Source: Phaeotremella fagi
Taxonomy: Eukaryota > Basidiomycota > Tremellomycetes > Tremellales > Phaeotremellaceae
Direction of reading: 5' to 3'
NCBI GenBank assembly: GCA_001599715.1
Contig: BCHU01000007.1
Span: 67,586-131,585, forward strand
Length of the DNA: 64,000 bases
Position 1 is the stretch's first letter; each line of letters opens with the position of its first letter. Made by a program: the position numbers and the translations under genes. Below the pieces are notes generated by a model, which searched no databases, was not told the origin of the DNA, and saw only the letters and a program-made list of their open reading frames with translations. Shown here piece by piece: positions 33,391 through 45,371 of this stretch.

Positions 33391-35494
33391 ATGAGGAGAT
33401 CATGGACGACTCTTAGTTGTAGTCTGAGAACTAGTGCTTTCTCAACAAGAGCTGGACCCGTTTCCAGAAGGAATGGGTATACCGTAACAGCGACTACAGT
33501 TGTGCTAACCTCCCTCCTGGCAACCTACGGGTATTCTGTAAGTTCTCCTACAACACCTCAAGCTGATCGATAAATAGTGTATAAAACCTATCAATCTGGA
33601 ATCTGACATCCCAATATCGATCCTATCGAAAGATTCACTTCAAATCATAACGAGAAAGAATGTTTCTGAACATTGTACAGAATCTTCTGGTTGGGTTATC
33701 ATCGATGATGTGGTTTATGAGTGAGTGGATACAAACTGGAAAGAGCTGACAGGTAGTGTTACCAGTTTCTTAAGTCAACATGTAAGTTTGATCATCTAAT
33801 AGGTTGAAAAGAATCTCTGACTCGTCTAATAGCCTGGCGGTCGTGATATTCTGAAAGAGAATTTAGGAAAAGATATAACGTATGTCGACTCAAAAGAGTC
33901 AAAACGGATCTCCCAATCTGATAACTTGAACAGATCAATATTCCATATCCTCCATTCCTCCGACGTACTACCCTCGGTATCAGATAGAATAACAGTGGTA
34001 GGGAAAATCGAGCCTGAAGATAAACCAATATCTTCACCGTTATTATCAGAGATGGAGTTAGTTGAAGATCGCCGCAGAAATCTTCCAGACATAAAATATG
34101 TGAACAATCTAGCTACTTTTGAGAAACTCGCGAAAGAAGTTTTAGGTGAAGATTCGAGAGCTTGGGAACATATCAGTTCGACAGCTGAGGATGGTTATAG
34201 TGAGTCGATCATTCACCATTCACTCCGCAGCCTAACATGACCTGTAGCGGCAAGATCGAATCAAAATTCATTTTCTTATCTTCGTTTCTTGCCTAGAATA
34301 AATGTCCCAGTTTCCAAGATTAGTACATCGACGAAATTCTTAGGTAGCCCAGTGACGATACCTATCATGATCTCGCCAACTGGTGGATCTGCAAACGCAC
34401 ATCCAGAAGGAGAACTGAATGGGACCAGAGCAGCTTCATATACAGGAATACCTCAAGCAGTATCCTCAAGTAAGTCTCCATACCCAGCCCGTCCAGCTAC
34501 ACTGTACTAAAACGAAACACAGTGTCAAGTATAGCATTCAAATATCTAGCTGAAGAACGTGAGATCCTCTTCAAAAAAGGAAATTCTAGGGCGAAACTTT
34601 GGTGGCAATTATATATCATGACTGATAAACAAGAGAGTGAAAGACGAATACTGAACGCGGTAGAGAATGGTGCTGAGGCAATATTGATGACAGTGGATGT
34701 AGCCGTACCTGGTAAACGTGAGATTAAAGGTAAAATATTCGAAGGCTATGGTGCTAAGTTGGGTAATAAACCTGGAAATAAATCGATCAGTCCTGATCTC
34801 TTCACTGGTATGTCTTTTGGTGTTGGCGGGGGTGAGATGGAGATGACTGAAATGTTATAGCTGATTTATCTTGGGACAATATCAAATGGGTTAAAGAGTT
34901 GGCACCAGGAATTCCTATACTTATTAAAGGTGTAGCCACGGTTCAAGATGTTGCACTGGCCAAGGAACATGGGGCAGATGGTGTCATTCTATCAAATCAT
35001 GGTGTAAGGAGATGTTTTTTCTCTTGATTAAAACATTTGATAACAATATACAGGGTCGTCAATTGGATCATGCACCTCCACCGCTCGCTACTTTGGTTCA
35101 ATTGAGGCTCTCAAGACCGGATCTATTGGATGAAAAGGGATTCGAGGTATATATAGATGGCGGTGTGCGAAGGGGAACAGAGTGAGTGTCTGGCCGTCCT
35201 GCCAATTATACTCATATTGACGACCTGAACTAGTGTCTTGAAAGCGTTGTGTGTTGGTGCTAAAGGTGTTGGATTGGGGAGATCAATCTTACATGCTCAA
35301 GCTTGTTATGGATCTGATGGAGTTACACATGCAATAAACAGTGAGTAGTGTACGCCTCACACATACTAAGCAAATCAGTTATCAGAAACGAAATAGAAAT
35401 CGGAATGAAATTACTGGGAGCGAGAGACGTCTCGGAATTGAAACCAGAGATGATAGAATTATTAGATGGTCTGATAGGGAGACCATTAGGATAA
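33391..35494 (+). CDS. CYB2-like: Flavocytochrome b2, L-lactate dehydrogenase (cytochrome)
   Basis: About ten exons from the ATG at 33391. The N-terminus ([21 protein letters not shown]) is a mitochondrial presequence, followed by a hydrophobic segment ([17 protein letters not shown]). That bipartite signal delivers yeast Cyb2 to the intermembrane space. A cytochrome b5 domain follows, with heme ligands in QHPGGRDIL (an intron falls between H and PGG) and [10 protein letters not shown]. The FMN alpha-hydroxy-acid dehydrogenase domain then has [80 protein letters not shown] and [14 protein letters not shown]. The SNHGGRQLD motif carries the catalytic His and substrate Arg. It oxidises L-lactate to pyruvate and passes electrons to cytochrome c. 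Confidence 0.86.
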
Positions 35495-35536
35495 TGAACG
35501 TCTATACGAAATGCATGTCATGTACCAGTACGCATA

Positions 35537-38392
35537 TCAAGTCATCAAACGAAACAAGGCTTCTAAACTTTCATCATCAGCATTCCAATTGGGTATACTA
35601 GGAAGGAAGAAAGATTCCATCCCTCCTGCACCAATGTCATTTTGTGAATTACCAAGGTCCGTTGGATACTGAAAGAAACTGGGATCAATAAATGCTGAAG
35701 TTGGAGATAGCGTCGTATTGGAAGAAGACGAAGATGGGACTACAAGTGTAGTCTTTGGTGAAGGTATTGAACGAGGTGGTTGACTCGAGGATTCGATATG
35801 GACCACACCCTGTTTATCAGATTTTGGATCTTTAGCTTGAACTCACCAGCATCCGTTCAACTACCCTTCTGAATGGTAACGTATTCTCTCCACTCGGTGC
35901 GCCTCCCGTTATAGGTTGCGAAATCTCCTTTTCCGCCGCTAGAATTAGTAAGTTCCAATAGAACGTACATACCAAGTAAACCCTGTAAGATGGTTGAAGC
36001 GTTCCTAGCGGCTGCACTGACTTGTTGTGCGTCTCTGCAATGTCAGAGAATAAATTTTCAAAAACTCACTTGAACACCGTCAAAGTCTGTAACAATAAAT
36101 TACGAGTGCCCTGTCGTTTAGAAGAATCGGTTCCACTGCATAAATGAATGACTGGAATCAGCCGACGTAATCACCTCTGACTTACAGATCACAACCGCAG
36201 CTTCGAACCCAAAAAGCAATGAAGTCCCTGTGGATCAGTAGAATTCGATTTCGAGGAGACGTACAGAAATTCAATAAAGCTGGAGTTTCCATCCATGCCG
36301 AATGACAAAATGCCAAAATAGCTTTAGCGGAGGAAACGCATTGATCCGTTGAAGCCTTGAATTTGTCTTGACGATATCCAAGAACGAGATAAGGTCGATG
36401 AAGCCTTAATAATTGATTTTCAATTCCCATACGTAGGATCAAATACTCTGATGTTACCTGTCGTCTCAGTGAGATATTCTTTTCAAGAACTTACGTATGG
36501 TGTTCCGTTCCTTTCAGCTGTTTGTCTTGCGTTTTCTAAACTCTGGAAAAAGGGCGGTAAATTATCTCTTAAGTCTTTGATACGTTTGTCCATTCTGTCG
36601 TCAGCCGAGTTTGACTTCTAGAACCTACTGAATCATGTATGAATACGATGCAGGGACTATCGTACTAATGTGGTCGAGCAGTTCTCGGACTTGCCATTAG
36701 TCTCTCCTATCACGAATCATAACTTACATAGAATGATGAAAGGGAATTTGCAGATTAAGTAGGAAGATGACTGATTTCAGCTCAATTTGATGAGTACACA
36801 TACCGTATATATCTGTCGTCAGCGCAATATTCCTTGGATACTTACATCTCTTGGTTGTTCCACAGGTAGGCTATCATGAGCAAGATCGAGATCATTGACA
36901 TTGATTGGCATAATCGCAAGGTTTTGTGAAGGAATCACACAATCTGATCTGTAAGTATTCGATATAGTCTCAGATGAACTCACAATTCCAACCATAAGAC
37001 GGAGCAAGAACCCAATCAAGAGCGACGATATTCCACCAAACTCTTCTTCCAACATCTCTTTTGACTGGATCACGCCAAGCTGGAACCCAATCTTCGTTAC
37101 TCTTATTTTCAGGTCCCAAACGATTCAATCCTAAACTTTGACCAATTTTTATGGCTGATCCTATTAACGTCCAATGAGAATCGGCTGCCATATCGGTATT
37201 ATCTTTTTTGTCAGTGGTGAGTGGATTCTTTCACGTACATTGGAAAACACCTTGCAAGCTGATTCATTAGTCACGTTACAATATCGAACTTACATTATAC
37301 ATTGCATGTGTTCGATCATATGATAAGTTAAGAAATCAGATGCAAACATGAGTTCCTAATTGTTAGCTTCCATAAAACATAATGAGACTCACTCTGGAAG
37401 CAAGAAAGAAAGCTCTGGCAATAGCTTGCCATTGTTCATCTACCACTCCAAGACTTTCTCTCTCCCCAGCATCAAGAAAATGAGTCGCGAGACAAAGAAC
37501 CATCAAATGTAGAGAAAGGAAACAAGGACGAACGGTCGTCGCAACTAATTCTTTTGGACAGCTGAGAAAATTTTCAAACTGACAAGTTTCAGTTGATGGT
37601 CCAAGCTGATAACAAACATACTCACCTCTTCAACGTAGGTAGCAAAATGTATTGAACGAGTGTACCATTCAATTTTGGAAAACTGAATGTCTGTCAGCCA
37701 AGATTCGGCCTTACAGAATAGCAAACTGCTCACATAATAAGTAACCAAATGCCAACTTCTTTCAGCGTTCGGTAGGATTTGTAGAACTTTATTGATTTGT
37801 TCGATCAACTGAGGCCACCGCTTAGGTGTAACGTTGACAATAGCTCCTCTGAGTCTCCCCTGTCTAAACCTATGCCCCATAGCAAAAGCTTCCAAAACTC
37901 TTGCGACATCTTCCTCCTCGGTCTCTACGGTGAAAGGATCCCCGTCTTCCCTACCGAAGAGTTGAGTGTTTCCAATAACTCCAGAAGATTCTTGATAATT
38001 ATTTCCATTTCTGAAATTAGCTAATTCAGCTTCTAGCTGATGTACTCTGTTTTCAAGTTCATTAACCCTGTTATGACTTTGAGAATTTTGATTTGGGTCA
38101 TTGATGTTCCGAGATCTTTTCGGACTTGTTGATCGATTCCTACTACCAGAACCTTCTTCGATACATCTGGCAGCTTGATTTCTTTGCGAACAAGGTCCAC
38201 CTAGATATTTTGCACGTCAACAACTGACTGTCATGGATCAAATGTGACAATGAACGGGATAAACTTGACATACACGGAAAAAGGTTATCACCTAACGGAA
38301 AATTTGTCAGTTGACATGAAACAAGTGGTCTTACATTTAATTTTTCTTCTTCTACATGGAGCACAAGCTTGTCTTGGTCTACCGACTATCAT
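35537..38392 (-). CDS. Zn2Cys6 fungal transcription factor
   Basis: Many exons leftward from the ATG at 38392. The first three exons together encode a complete zinc cluster, CAPCRRRKIKC then DNLFPC, GPC and eight residues to the last Cys, split by two introns. Next come a basic linker (GSGSRNRSTSPKRSRN) and a coiled coil for dimerisation (NRVNELENRVHQLEAELANF). The fungal-specific transcription factor middle-homology region follows, recognisable at HWTLIGSAIKIGQSLGLNRLG and DVGRRVWWNIVALDWVLAPSYG. The C-terminus is Ser/Asn/Pro-rich and acidic (ADDESLEALFRLM), as in activation domains. Targets are unknown. It is tail-to-tail with flavocytochrome b2, with stop codons only 42 bp apart. Confidence 0.85.
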
Positions 38393-39610
38393 TTTGTTAT
38401 AGTTTCTAGAATATTTCTCTATTTTTTACAACATTTCCCAGGTGATAGATTATGTTTAAGTTGATTGTCCGAGAGAATCCCGTGATTACCCTGACCGCGT
38501 GACGTGTGATTTGGTGGACGACATTTTGATAAGCTCACAAGGAATGTTGTGCTTTTGCAGGGCAGGCATAGGAAATATGCATGGAAGTGAGAGGCAGTTG
38601 GGTGTTAGAGAAAGGAGAGAACACACCGACATACTTTGCCAATAATGATGCAGTTGATCTTGCGTTTGAGAGATACTTCTAGTATGTCAGGCAATTTTTT
38701 AAAGCAAAGTTGCCTTCGCTTACCATCAGCATGAGTCATGGTTTTACAATCACATTGTATCTCGGAGTGAATCACTCCTTACAGGTCTCTGCTGTACTTA
38801 AAAGACCTGGTTGATGTTGAGAAACACAATGTAAAGAGACATCTGTATGAGATTCCCAGAAGCTAGCGCAATGCCACGCGTGCCACTCCACTCGAATTTC
38901 GACTTCTGGAAGGTTTAAAACGTTTTCAACGGTACCATTCTACCGTTCAAAGCACGTCCAACGCATAAACAATCCCAAAGAAAACGAAGCAAACATGTAA
39001 ACGATACCAACGTGCATGAAAACAATGTACCAAAGGATCAAAGTTGAAACCAAGCCGATGTGGGTTAGCGTACTTTTAAAGTGGCGTTTGGTTCATGACG
39101 TTAAATGAATTGAATTGAATGTAAACTTTCCACTTGTATCGATTTAAATGTCTTGGCTTGTATTCTAATAATGTTCTAAGAAATCAATAGTCGATTATAG
39201 ATAAATAAAAATAACACCTGGATCTGTGTACAGGAAACCTTGCCAAATCATGTTCTGCATTATCGTGGATACTGAATACAAATGCGCCATGAAGATTCCC
39301 ATAAGTCTAAGATATACAATGGGAAATATCTATTATGATCGTACATTGTTTTCGATAAATTCTAGGAGCTAGTGACACACTTTGAGGTAATAATGGTAAT
39401 AATTCCGGGTTTGGAACCATCCAAGTGTAAATCTAACCAATCCATGCCTCATGTTTTGTTGATTCCATTCAGTTCTATTTCTCTGAACTCTAAAGCGATT
39501 ATCATCTTTTATGTGGTTAACACTTGCTTCAGGAACTTTAATGAATATTCACTGATTCAATACGTGATAATGAGGTGCTCTGTTTATTCATTTCTAAACG
39601 AGTCTTCGAC
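38393..39610. other. 1.2-kb divergent spacer, no gene seen
   Basis: Separates the leftward transcription factor from the rightward secreted protein, so it holds both promoters. The length is large for this genome and fits regulated genes. No frame with a recognisable product and no RNA gene. Confidence 0.5.
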
Positions 39611-39620
39611 ATATATATAG
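39611..39620 (+). promoter_or_regulatory. TATA box of the secreted-protein gene
   Basis: ATATATATAG lies 116 bp upstream of the ATG at 39736. It is followed by a pyrimidine-rich leader (TTCTTCATCAACTTCGTCTTTCTC), the usual layout for a strongly expressed fungal gene. Confidence 0.5.
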
Positions 39621-39735
39621 AAGGACTTTTGACCGAGATACCTTCTTTTCTTCATCAACTTCGTCTTTCTCTAAACTTTTTCGATTTTACTTTGAACCAA
39701 CTTTTAAACCACTACACAGTTCTATAATCTTAACA

Positions 39736-40528
39736 ATGTTCTTCTTCCGTACACTCTTTGCACTCCCTTTATTAGCTTTGGTAGCTATCGCTGCTCCAGT
39801 TGAGAAAGAGCATTCCATCGCTCAAAGAGATCTTACTTCAGATCTTAACAATCTCTTCGCCTCTCTCTTCCCTGATTTGGTGAGTGATAGTGTAACACCG
39901 TTTTTTGCATTCAACTGATGGAAAACAGAACGCTCTCAGTACCGTTCTCAGAGGTAGTCAAAATGCCAACATCACCCTTGTTAACGGTGTTCTTACCCAA
40001 GTTGAGACCCTACTTGAGAATGTTCTCAGTCAACTCTCACTCGGCGGTAACCTTGCCACCATTAACCCAACCACAAGCGCCAACATCACTGCTCTTACCA
40101 ACACCGTCACTAGTACTACCTCCAACACAGCTTCTATCACCAAAGTGTAAGTTCATCCTTTCGGACACCGAGAACAACACTAACAAAAGCTTCACAGTGC
40201 TACTCAAATCAAGACTGTTCAATCTACCGTTAACAACGCTATCTCTTCATTACCAGTCAGCACCAGCTCTAACCCCCAAATCGTGAGTATACAACGGGTT
40301 TCCTATCATCAATAGAATGATTGAAGCTGACGAAATTTGAAACAGCAAACTTTGATCAGCAGTATCCAAACCATACTCGGTCAAATCAACGGTCAAGCCG
40401 GCGGTCTCCTCCCAGGTCTTCAAGGTATCTTGTCATCCCTCGGTGGTATCCTCGGTGGTTTACTAGGTGGTGGTGCCGTCAAAATTGGCGGTACCAACAG
40501 TTCACCATTGTCCGGTTTAGGTTTGTAA
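39736..40528 (+). CDS. Small secreted protein, helix-rich with Gly-rich tail
   Basis: Four exons. The start MFFFRTLFALPLLALVAIAAPVE is a classic signal peptide with a cut likely after AIAA; KEHSIAQR then gives a possible Kex2-type site. The mature part is heptad-like with Leu/Asn/Ser/Thr (STVLRGSQNANITLVNGVLTQVETLLENVLSQLSLGG) and several NxT sites. It ends with hydrophobic Gly/Leu repeats (GGLLPGLQGILSSLGGILGGLLGGG). There are no cysteines in the mature chain, so it is not a hydrophobin. The size and make-up recall fungal hydrophobic-surface-binding or wall-associated proteins, but I do not claim homology. A TATA box and an unstructured leader suggest regulated, high expression. Confidence 0.7.
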
Positions 40529-41030
40529 AAGTATTTCTTTAATACAAACCCGTAACTTTGGGATTGGAAAGGAATTGAGATTAAACTGGTGTTAATCTTG
40601 ATTGCTTTTCAATTTTTACTGTATAAATTCCTTTTCTACTGCCTAAAAATCTTAATAAACCTTGGACACTTAAATATCTTGATCTTATCCTCTGAAACTC
40701 TCTTCTGTAAATGTCGAATGCAACTATTGCGTCTTGTTCAGTCCCAATGATTGGATTCTAACGCGATCGGGTCCGGAGCACATGCCAAGTTGAGTTAATG
40801 CCACTGATTTTGCTTAACCGGACCGAAAAGTCATAGGATAGGCTAGTAGAATTGTGTTTAGCATAGCATCTCGTGACATTATTGTACAGTCATTCATATT
40901 CGGTCTACGTATTCAGTCATTTGCCGAAGGGTTGCTGCTTTGAGGGTTAACGTGGAAATGCTTGAAGTACAGTACATGCAGCTGACCGAATAACGGGATC
41001 TTGGCGTCATTCTCAAAAACGTTTCGTGTA
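40529..41030. other. Spacer, no gene seen
   Basis: About 500 bp between the secreted protein and the Rid gene, both rightward: 3' UTR then promoter. No frame or RNA gene recognised. Confidence 0.5.
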
Positions 41031-41040
41031 CATATATAAG
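41031..41040 (+). promoter_or_regulatory. TATA box of the Rid-family gene
   Basis: CATATATAAG lies about 50 bp upstream of the ATG at 41091, a plausible TATA element with a very short leader. Confidence 0.45.
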
Positions 41041-41090
41041 GGGATTGAGAAGTAGAATGTACCCGTAAGTTATCCTCATCCCACATCACA

Positions 41091-41665
41091 ATGAGTCACT
41101 TGCAATTCTCAGCACCCACTCCGCTCGCTAAACAACAGCAAGAGAATTATGGTTATTCACAGGCAGTAACGTTTGGTGGCGCCATCTACATATCTGGACA
41201 AGGTGAGTTGGGAAGCTTTGTTCTGTTTCTACACGTGTACAATTTATTGATAATGACTGTTCTATAGGAGGATGGGATTCCGAAGGGAATTTAGATCCAG
41301 ATATCAATAAACAAATCGATGCAGCTTTCCAAAACGTTGATCAGATTCTTCACGGTTCGGGATCAGGTATACACGGTGTATTCAAGGTAAGCAGGAATTC
41401 CTCTGTAAATCCCAAACAAATACTGATGATCCACATTTAGATGACAGTCTATCTTGCACCACTTGACGACGCCTCGGTACAACACCTCATGAAAGTTTTT
41501 AAAGCTCAATTACCACATAAACCACTCATAACGGTTTTGGGTGTAGAGAAACTCGCACTTGAAGGTATGAAAGTTGAAGTTGAGGTGGTTGCTGCTCCAC
41601 TTATCAATGGAAGTAATGGGATGAAACTTAGTAGAGCTGGTTCGCCTTATGATGAAGAGGAATGA
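41091..41665 (+). CDS. Rid-family protein (YjgF/YER057c/UK114), atypical
   Basis: Three exons from the ATG at 41091. The product has the Rid fold signatures: SQAVTFGGAIYISGQGGWDSEGN, QIDAAFQNVDQIL, VFKMTVYLAPLDD and KVEVEVVAAP. Rid proteins form trimers whose clefts bind small acids; true RidA removes reactive 2-aminoacrylate imines that damage PLP enzymes such as branched-chain aminotransferase. In RidA the catalytic Arg lies in VARLP just before the last strand. Here the matching place reads VEKLAL, with Lys in that position by my by-eye alignment. This suggests one of the Rid1-7-type subfamilies without imine deaminase activity. The C-terminal 15 residues are an acidic extension. Confidence 0.78.
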
Positions 41666-42204
41666 GTAATGGTACACCAGTGGTGACATAAAGTGTTGGG
41701 AAACATCATTCAAGAAATCAGATCATGCATTAATAACTCGACTCAATGAATTTGATTTGACTTCATGACTTACATACTTACTAACATCCAATTCTGCTGA
41801 ATCATTACGTTGATGAACTCTTGAGTGAGACTTCTGGGACATCAAAGCGTAGTTTGCAGCTTAGCATCCAGCAACACAGCCACAAAAGAGGATCACTTGC
41901 AGTATCGAATGGTCTGTTTGTGAATACATCTCCTGAGTTGTGTATAGATTTTACTGGTGATTCTGGTGACTCGAGTGGTAAGGATGAGCGTAATGCTGAC
42001 TTCGTCGCTGAATAGGATGCATAGAAGTGGAAGAGTGGGAATATATATGCACAGGGTAGGCCGGTAGTGAAATGAGGATTTGAATCACGTGATCTACAGT
42101 AGCTACAGCTTCGAACGCGAACACCTCCTCCTGGAATATATATATGGTGATTGAAAAGGTATAAATAAGACCATAAAGACATAGGTAGAGATACACCATC
42201 CACA
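41666..42204. promoter_or_regulatory. Spacer with COG4 promoter: E-box and TATA
   Basis: Two plausible elements lie upstream of the COG4 ATG (42205): the palindrome TCACGTGA at 42085-42092 and an (AT)5 TATA-like tract at 42136-42145. The left part is the 3' flank of the Rid gene. No other gene seen. Confidence 0.45.
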
Positions 42205-45200
42205 ATGTCTGCTTTATCTTCATCTCTACCAACCAGACAACCATCTCCAATTCAAATATCACCAAGAGAAATCACATCCCCGGAACAAATAGCAGCTCAA
42301 CTAGCGATCTTGACAAGACGCGAAGCAGATCTATCATTAGCCCTCAACGCTTTGATATCAGATAGAGGTCAGGTAGAAAGTGCGTTGACGAATCTCAAAG
42401 AACTCGGCCATGAAGTTTCGATGATCAGTGAAGAAGTTGATGGTATCAAAACGAGTAATGGGAGCGGTGGAAGAAAACTTATAAGTAGTCGTGGGTTGGG
42501 ACTACAGAATACTGAAGATACCTTCAACGAAGGTATGGGGATCGGAACTGAGGGTTTGTTACAGAGAGTTCAGAGGGTTTGGGAAACTTCTGAGAGAGTT
42601 GGTGGGAAGGTTAGAAGATTAGATGAAGAAGTTGGTAGAGTTAGAGAAGCTACTGATATCGTTACTGAAGTTCTTGAATTGAAGGTGAGGTTTTCTTGGT
42701 TTGTATACTTTACTGATTGGTAGAACGCTTTACAAACTATGTCATCAGCGATTGATAAACAGGATTGGGAATCTGCTTCGAGAGCATGTAGAAGAGCCAT
42801 GTCAGTGAGGAAGGAAGTTATACAAGGTGGTTTCGCTGGGAACGTAGTGGTAAGTGATTGCCTCGCCGATTTCTATACAATCCACTCAATCCTAACGATA
42901 CCCATCTAGCCAACACCCCAAGCACCACTTCCACCTGGACAACAATTGGAAGAACTACGTTCTGTACTCCTTGAAACTTTTAGAACCGAGTTTGATGCTG
43001 CTGCAACTAGGAAGGATGAACAGGGTGTCAGTCGATTCTTTAGATTATGGCCTGGGATTGGAGCGGAAGAAGAAGGTCTCGAAGCTTATGGTGATTTCGT
43101 CGTTGGTCTGGTTAAGAACCGTGGTAACAATGCCGGAAAACGTAGGTCAAGTATTGGAATACGTTACTAAGATCTAGCATCTTCACCTCTATACTACCTA
43201 ACATCTCTTACTTCACTTCTCGAATCTATCGCCCATATCATTGATCAACATCAACCGGTAGTAGACAAATACTATGGTAAAGGTAGAATGAGAACTGTCG
43301 TTGGTCGTTTAGTCAGTGAAGGGGACAGAGTGGTTCGAAATTTGGTAGAAGGATGGGAGGAAGAGAGAAGAGTTGGGAGATTGGTACGTCACCTCTAGAA
43401 CCTTTTGTCTAACGAATAAGATATCCGAAACAAAACAATCTCGATTCACATTGATCAACAATCCAAGTCTCCTACCTCCATTGTACCCTTCCCTAATACC
43501 TCCCCAATCACAATTCGCCAATCCAGCAGCAACTTTATCTAATCTACCTAATTTACCAAATCTTCAGTCTGCCTCTACGTTGTTACAATCGTATGCACCA
43601 GGCGCTAAACGTCCAACAACCGTGACGAACATCCAACAAACCGTGGCTTCTCCTGTAGTTGTAGAGGAGGAATCGGGACCTGATCCAAGAGACGTCGATA
43701 AAGTTTTAGGCGAGTTGGTGGCTCTAGGTGGGAGATGGGCGCTGTTTAAACGTTTCGTATGGAGTCGGATTGTGGTAAGTTTAGGAAGGAGGGTTGAGGG
43801 GTCATACTGACTGAGCTTTAGGAGGATGAGACTCCTGAAGAAGAAAATGACAAAGATGAAGAGAAACCAATTCCTTTGAGCGATGCCATGGACGTAGTCG
43901 TTCAATCAGGTAGTCAGAAAGCTATTGAAAATCTCTTAAAAGTGTATTACGAGCCATTAGATTTATGGTTCCTACGAATGAGCGTTGAAAAGGTAAGTTA
44001 CCCCATACATATGAGAACTGATCACCAGGCGCATAAACTCGATTCACCAGATACCTCAACCAGACCCCATTTATCGTCAATACTCGACGATACGTTCTAT
44101 CTACTGAAAGCGATATTAACCAGAATCCTATCTTCTGGCTCACTGTCGACGCTTAGATCTATGAGTGAGAAGATTAGAGAAATTTTAGAAAAGGATTATA
44201 CGAATATTATCAAGAGACGGATGGAGAGTGTTTTCAGTAATCAGAATGCTATATTAGCCGAGAAAGAGGGTAGAGAAAAGAGAGAGAAGGAAATGAAAAG
44301 TTGTTTCATTGTAGGTCCAACTCAATCGATAGTCACTGATCCATCTTTTTTAGATTTATTTGAATGATCTCGACGTCTCGGCTGATTACATGGATCGCTT
44401 ACTTGATGAAACCATCAACAACCTACCCCAAGTCTTTATAGAATCAGACAAAGAAGATGTGAAAAATCAGCTAAACAATTTCAGAGATTTATCAACGAAT
44501 TTCAGGAATTCTGCAAAGGTACTTCTCTCCATGTCCAATCTCACGTCCATATGAATACAGCTGACACAATGATCAGAACGGCTTAGATCAACTATTCAAT
44601 CAACTCACTAGACCAAGATTAAGAGGGATATTAGATGATTGCTACAAAGATATCAATTATCTTTTAGACGAAGAGAGTTTCGCCGAAGCTGAAGAGAACG
44701 ATTTGATTCGAAAACGTTTCATCAGATCGTGGGAGAATTTAATGGATGGTTATAGGGTACGTCCTTCACGATTATGTTATTCAACGTACTGATTGAAATG
44801 ATTAGGACGCGTTTACTGATCATAACTACCACACGATTTTCAACATGACTGTGGAAGTTCTTGTGAGACCATGGGAAAAGATGGTCATAGGAATGAAGTT
44901 TACAGAGGTATGTCAGCTATACCTGAACATGCTCTGACTCCCATCAGCTCGGAGCCATAAGATACGATAGAGACGTGAGAGCGGTCGCCAACTACCTCTC
45001 CACCCAAACTTCATTCGGCGGTGCCAGAGATAAATTCGTCAGATTACAACAAATAGCCACAGTACTCAATCTAGATGCCGTACGTTCACTCTAACCCGTT
45101 TATCACTGAGTATTGAAACTGATGTAAACTTGACGTTTCTTAGGACGAAGATCCTGAAGATTTCTATTCGAATTCGGGGATTCCTTGGAGGATCAGTAGG

Positions 45201-45236
45201 AATGAGTATAACGCTATTATAGCTTTAAGACAATAG
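42205..45236 (+). CDS. COG4: Conserved oligomeric Golgi complex subunit 4
   Basis: About a dozen exons. The N-terminal coiled coil (EQIAAQLAILTRREADLSLALNALISDRGQVESAL) and middle region (LQTMSSAIDKQDWESASRACRRAM, SSPLYYLTSLTSLLESIAHIIDQHQPVVDKYYG, SGSQKAIENLLKVYYEPLDLWFLR) match Cog4, as does the C-terminal LNDLDVSADYMDRL, RPRLRGILDDCYKDINYLLDEE and HTIFNMTVEVLVRPWEKMV. Cog4 sits in lobe A of the vesicle-tethering complex for retrograde Golgi traffic and contacts SNARE/Sly1. One intron (43142-43177) is only 36 nt. The start ATG follows a TATA-like tract and short leader. Exon joins near 43385-43470 are the least certain. Confidence 0.85.
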
Positions 45237-45371
45237 ACTGGTAGTGGTAGTGATAATGATTATTCATGCAAGATTTTGGTATTAATACAACAACAAACAG
45301 GTGAATTACAAGATAAGGGAAGCTACAAAGAAAATCCAATTCGTTCCATAATGTTAAATCCCAAACAACAC

